A DNA stretch of 51,945 bases, taken from contig NZ_ATAO01000090.1 in NCBI RefSeq assembly GCF_000455825.1, positions 1-51,945 on the forward strand, read 5' to 3'. Both the position numbers and the translations under genes were made by a program. This DNA comes from Microbacterium maritypicum MF109. Lineage in GTDB: Bacteria; Actinomycetota; Actinomycetes; Actinomycetales; Microbacteriaceae. The notes below the pieces were generated by a model that was given only the letters and a program-made list of their open reading frames with translations, had not been told where the DNA came from and did not search any database. Positions 8,937-16,191 of this stretch are shown in pieces. The stretch's first letter is position 1. Each line of letters opens with the position of its first letter.

Positions 8937-10259
8937 TTATCCGAGGGCAAGGTGGTCGGCCCAGTCCGAACTGATCAGTTTTCGAGTCCCGAACATCCCA
9001 TCGCCGCGCCCCGGATAGAGATACAGCTCGCCCGCGGGCGTACGGCCGAGCAGATCGACGCGACCGTCCCCGTCGTAGTCCACCCCGCCGAGCACCGCCG
9101 TGAACTCGACCCACCCTTCGCCGACGACGCGCCTGGCCGCGAACCCATTGGGCACGCCCGGATAGAAGTCGAGGCTCCCGGTTTCGGTGACCCCGATGAG
9201 GTCGCCTCGGCCGTCGCCGTCGAAATCGCCGCCGATCAGGAAATGGGCGCTCGACCAGTTGCTCTCCGGGAATGTCACGTGTGCGCTCCCGAACCCTCCA
9301 GCACCGTTGCCCTGATAGATGGTGAGGACGCCAGACGGAGCGACGGCGATGACGTCCTGTCTTCCGTCGCCGGTGTAGTCCGCTCCTGACGTGATGTGAA
9401 GCGTCTCGTACCACCCGGTGCCCACACTCACTGGCGGCGCGAATCCGCCCGAGCCGTTGCCCGCATAGAACTCCAGCGCACCATCAGATCGGGCTGCGAA
9501 GATGTCCCCTCTGCCGTCACCGTTGAAATCCACGTGCGTGACATGTCTCCGGGTATTGCCCCACCCGTTGAAGACGGTGATCGCAGGATGAAAGCTTCCC
9601 CCTCCCGTCCCCGCCCGATAACGGAGGTCGCCGTTCCCGGCGACGAGCAGCAGGTCGGCCTTCATATCGCCGTTGAAATCGGCCGATGCGGCCACAGGGC
9701 CCGTTCCGAGACCGGGAAGGAAGAGGGGGATCAGGCTTCCCCGGGTGACGTTCGCGAGACAGGTGAACCCGTTGTTGATCGCGGTGTGGACCGCCCCGTT
9801 CCGCCGTACCTCGAAGTGCAGATGGTAGGCCGGAGAGTTGCCGGTGTTGCCGACGACTCCGATCTGCTGCCCGCGGACCACGGGAGTACCCGGTGCATAC
9901 GTTCCGGGTGAAGCCATATGGGCGTATCTGGTGACATAGCCACCGGGATGTTCGACGTCGGTGTAGTTCCCGTAGCCGCTGTTCACCGTTCGCGACTTGA
10001 TGATTCCGTCGTAGGCGGCGACGATCGGTGCCCCGCCGGGGGCGGAGATGTCGATACCCTCATGCGCCCGGTAGTTCCCACGACAGCCGTCCCCGACCTT
10101 CGATTGGATGTTCCCCGACGCTGGATTGACCATCTGGCCGTCGGTCGCAGCGAGTGCAGGAGTGCTCGTGGACAGCGAAGGTGCCAGCGCTCCGACGATG
10201 ACCGCGAGTACTGCGGCGAACCCGATGCGCCCGAGACGCACACGGGAGGAGCGCTTCAT
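8937..10259 (-). CDS. secreted M23 peptidase with five FG-GAP/VCBS repeats
   Basis: This 440-residue exported protein has a signal peptide (residues about 1-37, basic KRSSRVRLGR then a hydrophobic core and an ALA cleavage site). An M23 peptidase domain follows (about 45-165), with HEGIDIS (HxxxD) and HLHFEV. The C-terminal half is a beta-propeller-like array of five FG-GAP/VCBS calcium-loop repeats: DFNGDMKADL, DFNGDGRGDI, DYTGDGRQDV, DFDGDGRGDL and DYDGDGRVDL. M23 enzymes cut peptidoglycan cross-bridges; the repeats probably bind a surface ligand. A TACGGT -10 (10314-10319, complement) gives a leader of about 50 nt. It could be a secreted lysin or a cell-wall remodelling enzyme. Confidence 0.92.
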   Translation of the reverse strand: MKRSSRVRLGRIGFAAVLAVIVGALAPSLSTSTPALAATDGQMVNPASGNIQSKVGDGCRGNYRAHEGIDISAPGGAPIVAAYDGIIKSRTVNSGYGNYTDVEHPGGYVTRYAHMASPGTYAPGTPVVRGQQIGVVGNTGNSPAYHLHFEVRRNGAVHTAINNGFTCLANVTRGSLIPLFLPGLGTGPVAASADFNGDMKADLLLVAGNGDLRYRAGTGGGSFHPAITVFNGWGNTRRHVTHVDFNGDGRGDIFAARSDGALEFYAGNGSGGFAPPVSVGTGWYETLHITSGADYTGDGRQDVIAVAPSGVLTIYQGNGAGGFGSAHVTFPESNWSSAHFLIGGDFDGDGRGDLIGVTETGSLDFYPGVPNGFAARRVVGEGWVEFTAVLGGVDYDGDGRVDLLGRTPAGELYLYPGRGDGMFGTRKLISSDWADHLALG

Positions 10260-10396
10260 CTCGACAGATCCCTCTTGCTCGTCGGCCCCAGGAGCGCCAT
10301 GCCCACCGCCGACACCGTATCAGGGCGACGCAACTGCCGGTATCCGCGTCGCCGAGGAGTCGGAGGATCGCCGGGCGAGCCAACGTCACCCCGCGC

Positions 10397-10669
10397 TCAC
10401 AGCAGGTCGTACTCGCCACCATACGGCACCGCACTGTCGCCGGTGTCGCGCGCGTCGAACTCCACCGTCTCGACCGAGATCACGACCTGGGTCGCCGCGG
10501 TGATGAGCACGCTGACCGATCGATTGCCCACCACGACGAATTCGACGAACCCTCCTCCGGCGCGCATCGCCTCTTCCATGCGCCCTCTCAGCTCGGCGAC
10601 GTCCTGACCCTGAGCCAGGAAGAACTCCGATTCGTTGAGCGCAATCCGCGTCCGCGCCATCGTCTGCAC
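10397..10669 (-). CDS. small hypothetical protein
   Basis: This is about 90 residues, beginning VQTMARTRIALNESEFF. It has an N-terminal beta-alpha unit (ALNESEFFLAQGQDVAELRGRMEEAMR) and a beta-rich middle (FVEFVVVGNRSVSVLI). I do not recognise the family. The GTG at 10669 is chosen because GGAGGG lies 5-6 nt upstream; ATG at 10660 and ATG at 10681 are alternatives in the same frame. A TACCGT -10 (10712-10717, complement) is followed by N6 and an ATG that opens a five-codon reading frame, MTTAE (10705-10688), so the gene may have a leaderless mini-ORF in front. It diverges from the DUF7882 gene. Confidence 0.65.
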   Translation of the reverse strand: MQTMARTRIALNESEFFLAQGQDVAELRGRMEEAMRAGGGFVEFVVVGNRSVSVLITAATQVVISVETVEFDARDTGDSAVPYGGEYDLL

Positions 10670-10784
10670 CTTGCCCTCCACTCGTTGTCACTCCGCTGTC
10701 GTCATGCTGCGACGGTATCGAGGGGATCACCTCTCGCAGAGGGGGTTGCGCACAGACCTCAGAAGAGGCAGTACGCGCGCGGTG

Positions 10785-10790
10785 TAGCGT
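10785..10790 (+). promoter_or_regulatory. -10 box TAGCGT, leaderless start at 10797
   Basis: TAGCGT is followed by 6 nt (GCTCTC) and then ATG, matching the leaderless arrangement seen at other genes in the window. Confidence 0.6.
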
Positions 10791-10796
10791 GCTCTC

Positions 10797-11102
10797 ATGG
10801 GCAGACTGCGCTACGACGGGACTTCCGATCCGATCCTCATCGAGGACGCGACGCTGGCGCACCTGAAGATCGTCATCTCGACGAAGCTCCGCCGCCAGGA
10901 GAGCTTCATGATGACGTGGCGACCCGTCACCGACGGCGTCGACAAGCGCGCCACCGTCTGGATCCACCCGGCGATCCCACTCCAGTTCGGGTACGACGCG
11001 GCGGAGCAGCCGCCCATCGACCCCCGGCTGATCGCGGAGATGATGCAGGCCCTCAACGCCTCGGGCGAGCTGGTCCTCGACCACCTGGTCACCCCCGTCT
11101 GA
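10797..11102 (+). CDS. DUF7882-type small protein (often mislabelled ATP-dependent DNA ligase)
   Basis: This 101-residue protein starts MGRLRYDG and contains IEDATLAHLKIVISTKLRRQ-type sequence followed by SFMMTW and WIHPAIPLQFGY. This pattern is typical of a small family common in Microbacteriaceae. Those proteins carry no ligase motif (no KxDG), so the automatic ligase label is wrong. Function is unknown; the size and beta-alpha pattern suggest a single compact domain. The ATG start is supported by the leaderless promoter at 10785. No operon partner is obvious. Confidence 0.85.
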   Translation: MGRLRYDGTSDPILIEDATLAHLKIVISTKLRRQESFMMTWRPVTDGVDKRATVWIHPAIPLQFGYDAAEQPPIDPRLIAEMMQALNASGELVLDHLVTPV

Positions 11103-11142
11103 CGTCGCTCCCCGACCGCACCGGAGCACACGCGGATCCGGA

Positions 11143-11148
11143 TACGCT
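11143..11148 (+). promoter_or_regulatory. -10 box TACGCT, leaderless start at 11155
   Basis: TACGCT is followed by 6 nt and GTG at 11155. That spacing favours 11155 over the in-frame GTG at 11149, which abuts the box. Confidence 0.55.
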
Positions 11149-11154
11149 GTGCCC

Positions 11155-11679
11155 GTGGACCCCGCCCCCTACCTCCTTCTCGGCCTGCCGATCCTCGCGT
11201 TGATCGTCGGCGGCCCGCTCCTGAGGAAACGCTTCAGCCGGGGTGCCTCCGAAGCCGGTTCGAGAGCGGGGAAGAGGTTCGCCTCGGACCGGCTCGACAC
11301 AGCCCTCGGCGTGCTCGGCACCACGCTGGTGATCCAGGCGCCCGAAGGTCGTGCTCGCGAGATCGTGGCGTCGGCGATGGTGGAGAAGGAGCGGGAGTAC
11401 GTCATCCGCGATGACGGCGCCTACGGCATCCGGTTCGTCGAGCCGGACGACACCGTCGTGCGGCTCATCCCCGTCGCCGAAGGCACCCGGCTGCAGATCG
11501 AGACGTTCCGTGAGTACTTCGGTTTTCCGCAGACGGTGCAGCCCTGGGTCGATCTGCGGGAGCGCATCGCGTCCGCGGCACGAGCCCAGGGGATCTCGGT
11601 CGCCGACGGACCACCTGTCCGGTACACACGCGGCGACCCTCTCGACGACCGGAACGCGCGCTGGATGCGCGACACGTGA
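11155..11679 (+). CDS. hypothetical protein with one N-terminal membrane segment
   Basis: This is about 174 residues starting VDPAPYLLLGLPILALIVGGPLL, a hydrophobic segment (about residues 5-22) followed by a basic stretch KRFSRG. The remainder is predicted soluble and mixed alpha/beta, with EKEREYVIRDDGAYGIRFVEPDD and a C-terminal basic/polar tail. I do not recognise the domain. The topology suggests a membrane-anchored protein with the main domain in the cytosol by the positive-inside rule. The start is set by the -10 spacing. The 220 bp that follow contain the leader of the next gene. Confidence 0.7.
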   Translation: MDPAPYLLLGLPILALIVGGPLLRKRFSRGASEAGSRAGKRFASDRLDTALGVLGTTLVIQAPEGRAREIVASAMVEKEREYVIRDDGAYGIRFVEPDDTVVRLIPVAEGTRLQIETFREYFGFPQTVQPWVDLRERIASAARAQGISVADGPPVRYTRGDPLDDRNARWMRDT

Positions 11680-11753
11680 CCTGCCCGGCACCGCGATCTC
11701 CGTCTCCGCCCGCGGGAGCAGAAGACGGGCGCGCAACTCACAGCCGACGCAAC

Positions 11754-11759
11754 TAGGCT
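11754..11759 (+). promoter_or_regulatory. -10 box TAGGCT, long leader to 11900
   Basis: TAGGCT would start transcription near 11766, leaving a leader of about 135 nt before the ATG at 11900. The leader contains a 7-bp hairpin GTCCCGA/TCGGGAC and ends with AGAAAGG as ribosome binding site. Confidence 0.45.
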
Positions 11760-11899
11760 GGGGAGCGCGCCCTGCCCGCCGGGCTCCGCCGGGTCATGGT
11801 GGTGGCGTGCGCCCTGACGACCTCCTCCGGTCCACACGGTCCCGACTGTCGGGACGGAGCCGCCGCTCCCGGTGTGACCACGCCAGAAAGGCTAGAACC

Positions 11900-13303
11900 A
11901 TGAGCGAATCCCCCGGAACCGCCGACCGCGATGGCGAGCGCTCCCCGGACTTCTTCGATCAGCTGATCGAGACCACCCCGCGCGACCAGCAGGGCGCCTT
12001 CACCGTCGGCTTCCGCGGCTATGACAAGGCAGAGGTCGACGCCGCGCTGGCGACCCTTCGCAATCAGCTCAAGCAGGCCGCCGCCGACGTCGCCGAGGCG
12101 CAGGCCCGTGAAGAGGACGCCGTCGAAGCCGTGCGTGAAGAGGAGCGCAAGGCCCGTGAGGCCCTCGAAAGTGAGCTGACTGCCGCCAAGGTCAAGGCGT
12201 TGGACGCCGAGCAGCAGGTCGCGACGCTGACGTCCGAGCTCGTCGATGCCCCGCAGCCCGACGGGGAAGAGGCACCGTCCCGTCAGCAGTTCGAGGCGAT
12301 CCTGCGGGTCGCCGAAGAGCAGGCGAACGTCCTCATCCAGAACGCGGCGGTGCAGGCCGACCGTCTGATGACCTCCGCCCGTGAGGAGGTGGCCGCGCAG
12401 CGTGCCGAAGCCGAGGCCGACGCCGAGCGGATCACCGCCCAGGCGCAGCGCGACGCCGACCAGGTGCGCCTGAAGATGGACACCGAGTACACGGCACACG
12501 AAGCGCGCATCGAGCGCGAAGCCGCACACGCAGCGGAGAAGGTGAACCAGGCGGCGCAGGAGGCCACGGCGATCCGCACGGAAGCCGAGAAGGGCGCGGC
12601 CGCGCTGCGCTCCCTCGTCACGCGCGAGACCACCCAGCTGCGTGCCGACGCCGAGCGCGACGTCCGCGACATGAACGCGCGCGTGCTGGAATTCGAGGAG
12701 ACCCTCACCCGCCGTCAAGACGACGCGCAGCAGGAGTTCCTCGTGCTGCACAATCAGGCTGTGGCCCACGCCGAGCGCATCACCAATGACGCGAACGAGC
12801 AGGTCACCGCATCGCTCGAGCATGCCCAGCGCATCTCGGCACGCGCCGAGGACTACGAGCGTCTGACCCGCTCGCAGGCGCAGGCGATCGAGGCCGAAGC
12901 CCAGGTCCGTGCGCGCGAGACCCTCGAGCGCGCTCGCGCGAAGGCGCAGAAGATCGTCGACTCGGTCACCGGCCACACCACGGCGGTACTGCACGACGCA
13001 GAGGACCGCACCCGTCAGCTGCGGTGGCAGCAGCAGCAGCTGTCGAGCTTCATGGCCGAGGTGCGCGAGCTGATCCGCCCCGACGGCATCTTCTCCGACG
13101 AGGCACTGCCGACGGAGCTCACCGGAGCGGATGCACCCGTCACCGCAGCACCTGCAGAGGTCGCCGACCAGGTCGCCGCAGCCGAGACGCCGGAGGAGAC
13201 CTTCCTCGGTGACGAGGTGCTCGAAGACGAGCTCGACGACGATCGCCCCCTCGAGAAGATCACGATCGACGTGGTGGAGGCCAAGAAGAAGTCCTCCAAG
13301 TAG
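11900..13303 (+). CDS. DivIVA-like long coiled-coil protein
   Basis: This 467-residue protein has an N-terminal DivIVA-like motif (about 28-55, including FRGYDKAEVDAALATLRNQL) and then almost continuous coiled coil rich in Ala, Glu, Arg and Gln to about residue 400, ending in an acidic tail with a KKKSSK end. This build is shared by actinobacterial polar scaffold and filament proteins (DivIVA, Scy, FilP and relatives), which organise cell growth and envelope assembly. The frame is open upstream to 11351, but that part lies over another gene. The ATG at 11900 has AGAAAGG 9-15 nt upstream. It is monocistronic, ending in a strong terminator. Confidence 0.88.
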   Translation: MSESPGTADRDGERSPDFFDQLIETTPRDQQGAFTVGFRGYDKAEVDAALATLRNQLKQAAADVAEAQAREEDAVEAVREEERKAREALESELTAAKVKALDAEQQVATLTSELVDAPQPDGEEAPSRQQFEAILRVAEEQANVLIQNAAVQADRLMTSAREEVAAQRAEAEADAERITAQAQRDADQVRLKMDTEYTAHEARIEREAAHAAEKVNQAAQEATAIRTEAEKGAAALRSLVTRETTQLRADAERDVRDMNARVLEFEETLTRRQDDAQQEFLVLHNQAVAHAERITNDANEQVTASLEHAQRISARAEDYERLTRSQAQAIEAEAQVRARETLERARAKAQKIVDSVTGHTTAVLHDAEDRTRQLRWQQQQLSSFMAEVRELIRPDGIFSDEALPTELTGADAPVTAAPAEVADQVAAAETPEETFLGDEVLEDELDDDRPLEKITIDVVEAKKKSSK

Positions 13304-13311
13304 ACGCACAC

Positions 13312-13355
13312 ACGACAGAGGCGCGAGCAGGAATTCCTGCTCGCGCCTCTGTCGT
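13312..13355. terminator. bidirectional terminator, DivIVA-like gene / desaturase
   Basis: A perfect 20-bp inverted repeat (13312-13331 with 13336-13355) with loop AATT stands between two convergent genes. Confidence 0.9.
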
Positions 13356-13389
13356 CCCCGGGCTGATCAGGGCCCGGTGAGATCGGGGG

Positions 13390-14562
13390 CTACGCCCGGC
13401 CGAACTGTGCGACTGCCGGGCAGTCGAAGGGATCGGCACCGGCAGACAGTCCGACGCGGTTCAGGTACTCGATCACGATCATGTACGAGCGGCCGAGGCT
13501 GGTCTCCGTGTACGGCACGTCATTCGCCGCGCAGTAGTCGCGCACGATCTCGCGCGCCTTCGCCAGGTGCGGTCGCGGCATGCTCGGGAAGAGGTGGTGC
13601 TCCACCTGGTAGTTCAGCCCGCCCATGAGCCAGGTCGTCCACCATCCGCCGCTGATGTTGCGGGAGGTGCGCACCTGCTTGGTGAAGAAGTCGAGACGGG
13701 CGCCGGGCTCGATGATCGGCATGCCCTTGTGGTTCGGCGCGAACGCGGCGCCCATGTAGACGCCGAACACCGCGAACTGCACGCCCATGAAGGCGAAGGC
13801 CATTCCGAGCGGGAGCATCATGAACACGGGCACCAGGATGAGGGCGAACCGCAGCGCGATGATGCCGAGCTCGGTCCAGCGTCCCTTGACGTTCTTCGTC
13901 GTCGTGAGGTACTTCAGCCCGAGGAAGTGGAGGTTCAGCCCCTCGAGCGTCAGCAGCGGGAAGAACAGCCACCCCTGCTTGCGGGTGATCAGTTTGATCA
14001 GGCCCTTCGCCTTCGCGGCGTCTTCTTCGAGGAACGAGATCGTGTCGACCTCGATGTCGGGGTCCTTGCCGACCTGGTTCGGGTTGCCGTGGTGCTTGGT
14101 GTGCTTCGAATCCCACCAGGAGTAGCTCATGCCGATGCTGGCGATCACGATGCGGGCGAGCTTGAAGTTCGCCGGCCCCGTGGAGAGGATCTGACGGTGG
14201 GCGGCTTCGTGGCCGAGGAAGGCGATCTGCGTGAGGACGATGCCGAGGCCCGCGGCGATGAGCAACTGGAACCAGCTGTCACCGAGCAGGATGAAGCCGG
14301 TGATGAGGCCGCCGAGCGCCACAGCGACACCGGTGGCCACGAAGATGTAGAACCACTGGGTGCGCTGAAGCAGCCCGGTCTCCTTGACGACCTGCGAAAC
14401 CTGCTTGTACGCCTTCGCCATGGGAGGGAAGTCCGCGTTACCGGAATACGTCTGACGAATCGGACCCAGCGTTGCCGCGGTCGGTTCGATCTGTGTGATG
14501 GAGATGATCTTCTCCTGACGATCGGAGCCCTTGAGCTGTGAAAGCCCAAGGCAGCTGCCCAA
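13390..14562 (-). CDS. membrane fatty acid desaturase
   Basis: This 390-residue integral membrane di-iron desaturase introduces a double bond into fatty acyl chains. The three histidine boxes are present: HEAAH (after the first hydrophobic pair), HTKHH, and QVEHH near the C-terminus (QVEHHLFPSMPRPHL). This pattern is that of the acyl-CoA/acyl-lipid desaturase family that includes DesA3 and linoleoyl-CoA desaturase; the double-bond position cannot be told. At least four hydrophobic segments are visible. The start is uncertain: TTG at 14562 follows GAGG by 6 nt, while an AGGAG at 14512-14516 lies 6 nt before an ATC at 14505. The first ATG (14421) has no ribosome binding site. Confidence 0.93.
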   Translation of the reverse strand: MGSCLGLSQLKGSDRQEKIISITQIEPTAATLGPIRQTYSGNADFPPMAKAYKQVSQVVKETGLLQRTQWFYIFVATGVAVALGGLITGFILLGDSWFQLLIAAGLGIVLTQIAFLGHEAAHRQILSTGPANFKLARIVIASIGMSYSWWDSKHTKHHGNPNQVGKDPDIEVDTISFLEEDAAKAKGLIKLITRKQGWLFFPLLTLEGLNLHFLGLKYLTTTKNVKGRWTELGIIALRFALILVPVFMMLPLGMAFAFMGVQFAVFGVYMGAAFAPNHKGMPIIEPGARLDFFTKQVRTSRNISGGWWTTWLMGGLNYQVEHHLFPSMPRPHLAKAREIVRDYCAANDVPYTETSLGRSYMIVIEYLNRVGLSAGADPFDCPAVAQFGRA

Positions 14563-14666
14563 CGCTTACCTCACAGTAGCCCTAGCTCTATACGCGTCAG
14601 GGAATACATCGGAACCTCTCGCCGAGCCCCCAGTCACGGGCGGGCGTGCAGGGGTTCCCGCCACGC

Positions 14667-14963
14667 TCAGGCGCGAGCGCGGCGGGTCCGGCGACGCCAG
14701 GCGCGCGGCACAATCGTCGGGAAGACGGATCCGCGCCGCTCGGAACGGACCGCGTCTTCGAGCGCGCGGAAGGCGTCGTCGAGCGTGTCGAAGACGCCGA
14801 GCTCGGCGCCGTGGTTGTCGCGCACGAGGTGCGCAGTGCCATCGAACTCGACGAAGCCGGCGAACTCGCCGTCGCGCGTCGCGACGTGCACATCGGTGTC
14901 GGCCTGCTTCCAGGTCAACGGGTCGGACGGGGGAAAGGTGGTGGTGCTCATGGTGATGCTCAT
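14667..14963 (-). CDS. small hypothetical protein
   Basis: This 98-residue protein begins MSITMSTTTFPPSDPLTWKQ. Its centre reads ATRDGEFAGFVEFDGTAHLV and then a segment LGVFDTLDDAFRALEDAV that looks like a helix; the C-terminus is strongly basic (PRAWRRRTRRARA). I know no function. A second in-frame ATG lies at 14951. No clear ribosome binding site precedes either. An extended -10 TGC-TATAGT lies at 15117-15109 (complement), implying a leader of about 145 nt, unusual among the otherwise leaderless genes nearby. Confidence 0.7.
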   Translation of the reverse strand: MSITMSTTTFPPSDPLTWKQADTDVHVATRDGEFAGFVEFDGTAHLVRDNHGAELGVFDTLDDAFRALEDAVRSERRGSVFPTIVPRAWRRRTRRARA

Positions 14964-15108
14964 TGCTGTGTGGCGGACACGCGTGGGCGCTCCGCAAGAT
15001 GTGAGACCGAGGGCGGATTCCGCACGCATCGATGTGCGCGGTCCGTAATGGCCCTGATCAGTGGCGACGTGGCGGCCGAGAGGGGCGATGCACACACGCT
15101 GCACCATA

Positions 15109-15117
15109 ACTATAGCA
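15109..15117 (-). promoter_or_regulatory. extended -10 box TGCTATAGT
   Basis: On the complement the sequence reads TGC-TATAGT, a good extended -10. The next gene start downstream is 14963, about 145 nt away. The leader contains a small hairpin with arms CGCAC and GTGCG. Confidence 0.5.
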
Positions 15118-15153
15118 GATCGATCCCACAGGCCTCTCATCGCCGTTCGCTGC

Positions 15154-16113
15154 TCAGTTTGACGGCGGCTGTCCCCCACCGCCGGGACCACCCTGCCCTC
15201 CGCTCATCGCCGGAGCAGTCGCGGTGTCGACACCCACCACGAGGGTTCCCGCATACCCGTCCCGCACGCTTCCGGTGACCGCGGCCAGCTGCAGCGCAGC
15301 GGAATCGTCACCGAAGACGTTGTCGCTCGCCAACGTGATCTGCGCGAGGTTGCTCGCGGATCCGTCGTAAGCGGCCTCGGCGTAGACATCCGTGCATGCC
15401 GCCTCGGGGAGCGCCAGCTGCGACGTGGCGATGGCCGCGGTCGAATCGGTGATCGACCCGACGTCGGGATACACCTCGAAGTGGATGTGGGGCCAGCGCC
15501 CCGAGTAGCATCCCGGGAACACCGAGGTGAACGAGACCCTGCCGTCCGCATCCGCCACCTGCACGCCGCGCAGGTACGTCACGTCCTCCAGGCCGGAGGA
15601 GTACATCGAGTACCCACCCTGCGCCGTGCAGTGCCACGCGTACACCGCGACTCCGGCGAAGGGCACTCCCCCGTTCGCGAGATCGAACACCTGCAACTCG
15701 AACGTGAGCGGAACGCCGTCTGCCGTCGCCCCGCCGTCGATCGACGACCGGATGTCCTGACGGACGATCCCCGCGTCCTCCAGCACGTCGGGGCCGTTCG
15801 AGCCGTCGCCGGGGTAGGGGCCCGCCGTCTCGTCGGGGATCTCACCCACGCCCGCGACATCGCCGCTGGAAGTCCCCGCGGTCGCGCTCGGCGTGGCGGC
15901 GCTCGTCGATCCGCCCGATGCCGCCGGCGCGCAGGCCGCGAGGACGACGGCGCCGAGCCCGATCCCCGCGAGTCCGAGCACCCCGCGCCGGCTCAGCAGC
16001 GTACGGATGTCGAAGGCTGCCCCCTGATCGACCACCTCCTCGTCCACACGGTCGAGCAGACGCCCCTCGTAGGCGGGACCGTCAGGGGTCTGGGTGGGTT
16101 CCGGGATGCTCAT
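15154..16113 (-). CDS. exported intradiol ring-cleavage dioxygenase, probable lipoprotein
   Basis: This 319-residue protein is related to catechol and protocatechuate intradiol dioxygenases, which cleave aromatic rings between two hydroxyls using Fe(III). Residues about 40-65 read LLSRRGVLGLAG then VLAACAP: a twin-arginine motif followed by a lipobox, so it is probably exported by Tat and lipid-anchored. The catalytic part has TAGPYPGDG, and the HIHFEVYPD block carries iron-ligand histidines; the tyrosine ligands lie in YSMYSSG/YSGRW-type segments. The C-terminus is Gly-rich. A good AGGAGA precedes the ATG. Substrate is unknown. It lies downstream of ltrA on the same strand. Confidence 0.92.
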   Translation of the reverse strand: MSIPEPTQTPDGPAYEGRLLDRVDEEVVDQGAAFDIRTLLSRRGVLGLAGIGLGAVVLAACAPAASGGSTSAATPSATAGTSSGDVAGVGEIPDETAGPYPGDGSNGPDVLEDAGIVRQDIRSSIDGGATADGVPLTFELQVFDLANGGVPFAGVAVYAWHCTAQGGYSMYSSGLEDVTYLRGVQVADADGRVSFTSVFPGCYSGRWPHIHFEVYPDVGSITDSTAAIATSQLALPEAACTDVYAEAAYDGSASNLAQITLASDNVFGDDSAALQLAAVTGSVRDGYAGTLVVGVDTATAPAMSGGQGGPGGGGQPPSN

Positions 16114-16191
16114 GATCTGTCTCCTCGTCGACGGGCGTCTGGCGCCTATCCCCAGCGTCGCGGAGCTTCCGATCAGAACCCTCTGTCCGCG

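Noticed and set aside
10260..10396. c-di-AMP (ydaO) riboswitch before the M23 peptidase genes, common in actinobacteria
   Set aside because: The gaps here and before 7368 are too short and lack the conserved ydaO sequences.
10797..11102. label of ATP-dependent DNA ligase for the small DUF7882-type gene
   Set aside because: No ligase motif is present; at 101 residues it cannot hold the ligase catalytic domain.
11351..11899. N-terminal extension of the DivIVA-like reading frame
   Set aside because: The first 183 codons overlap the 11155 gene and have Arg/Ser-rich composition. The ATG at 11900 has a ribosome binding site and begins the recognised domain.
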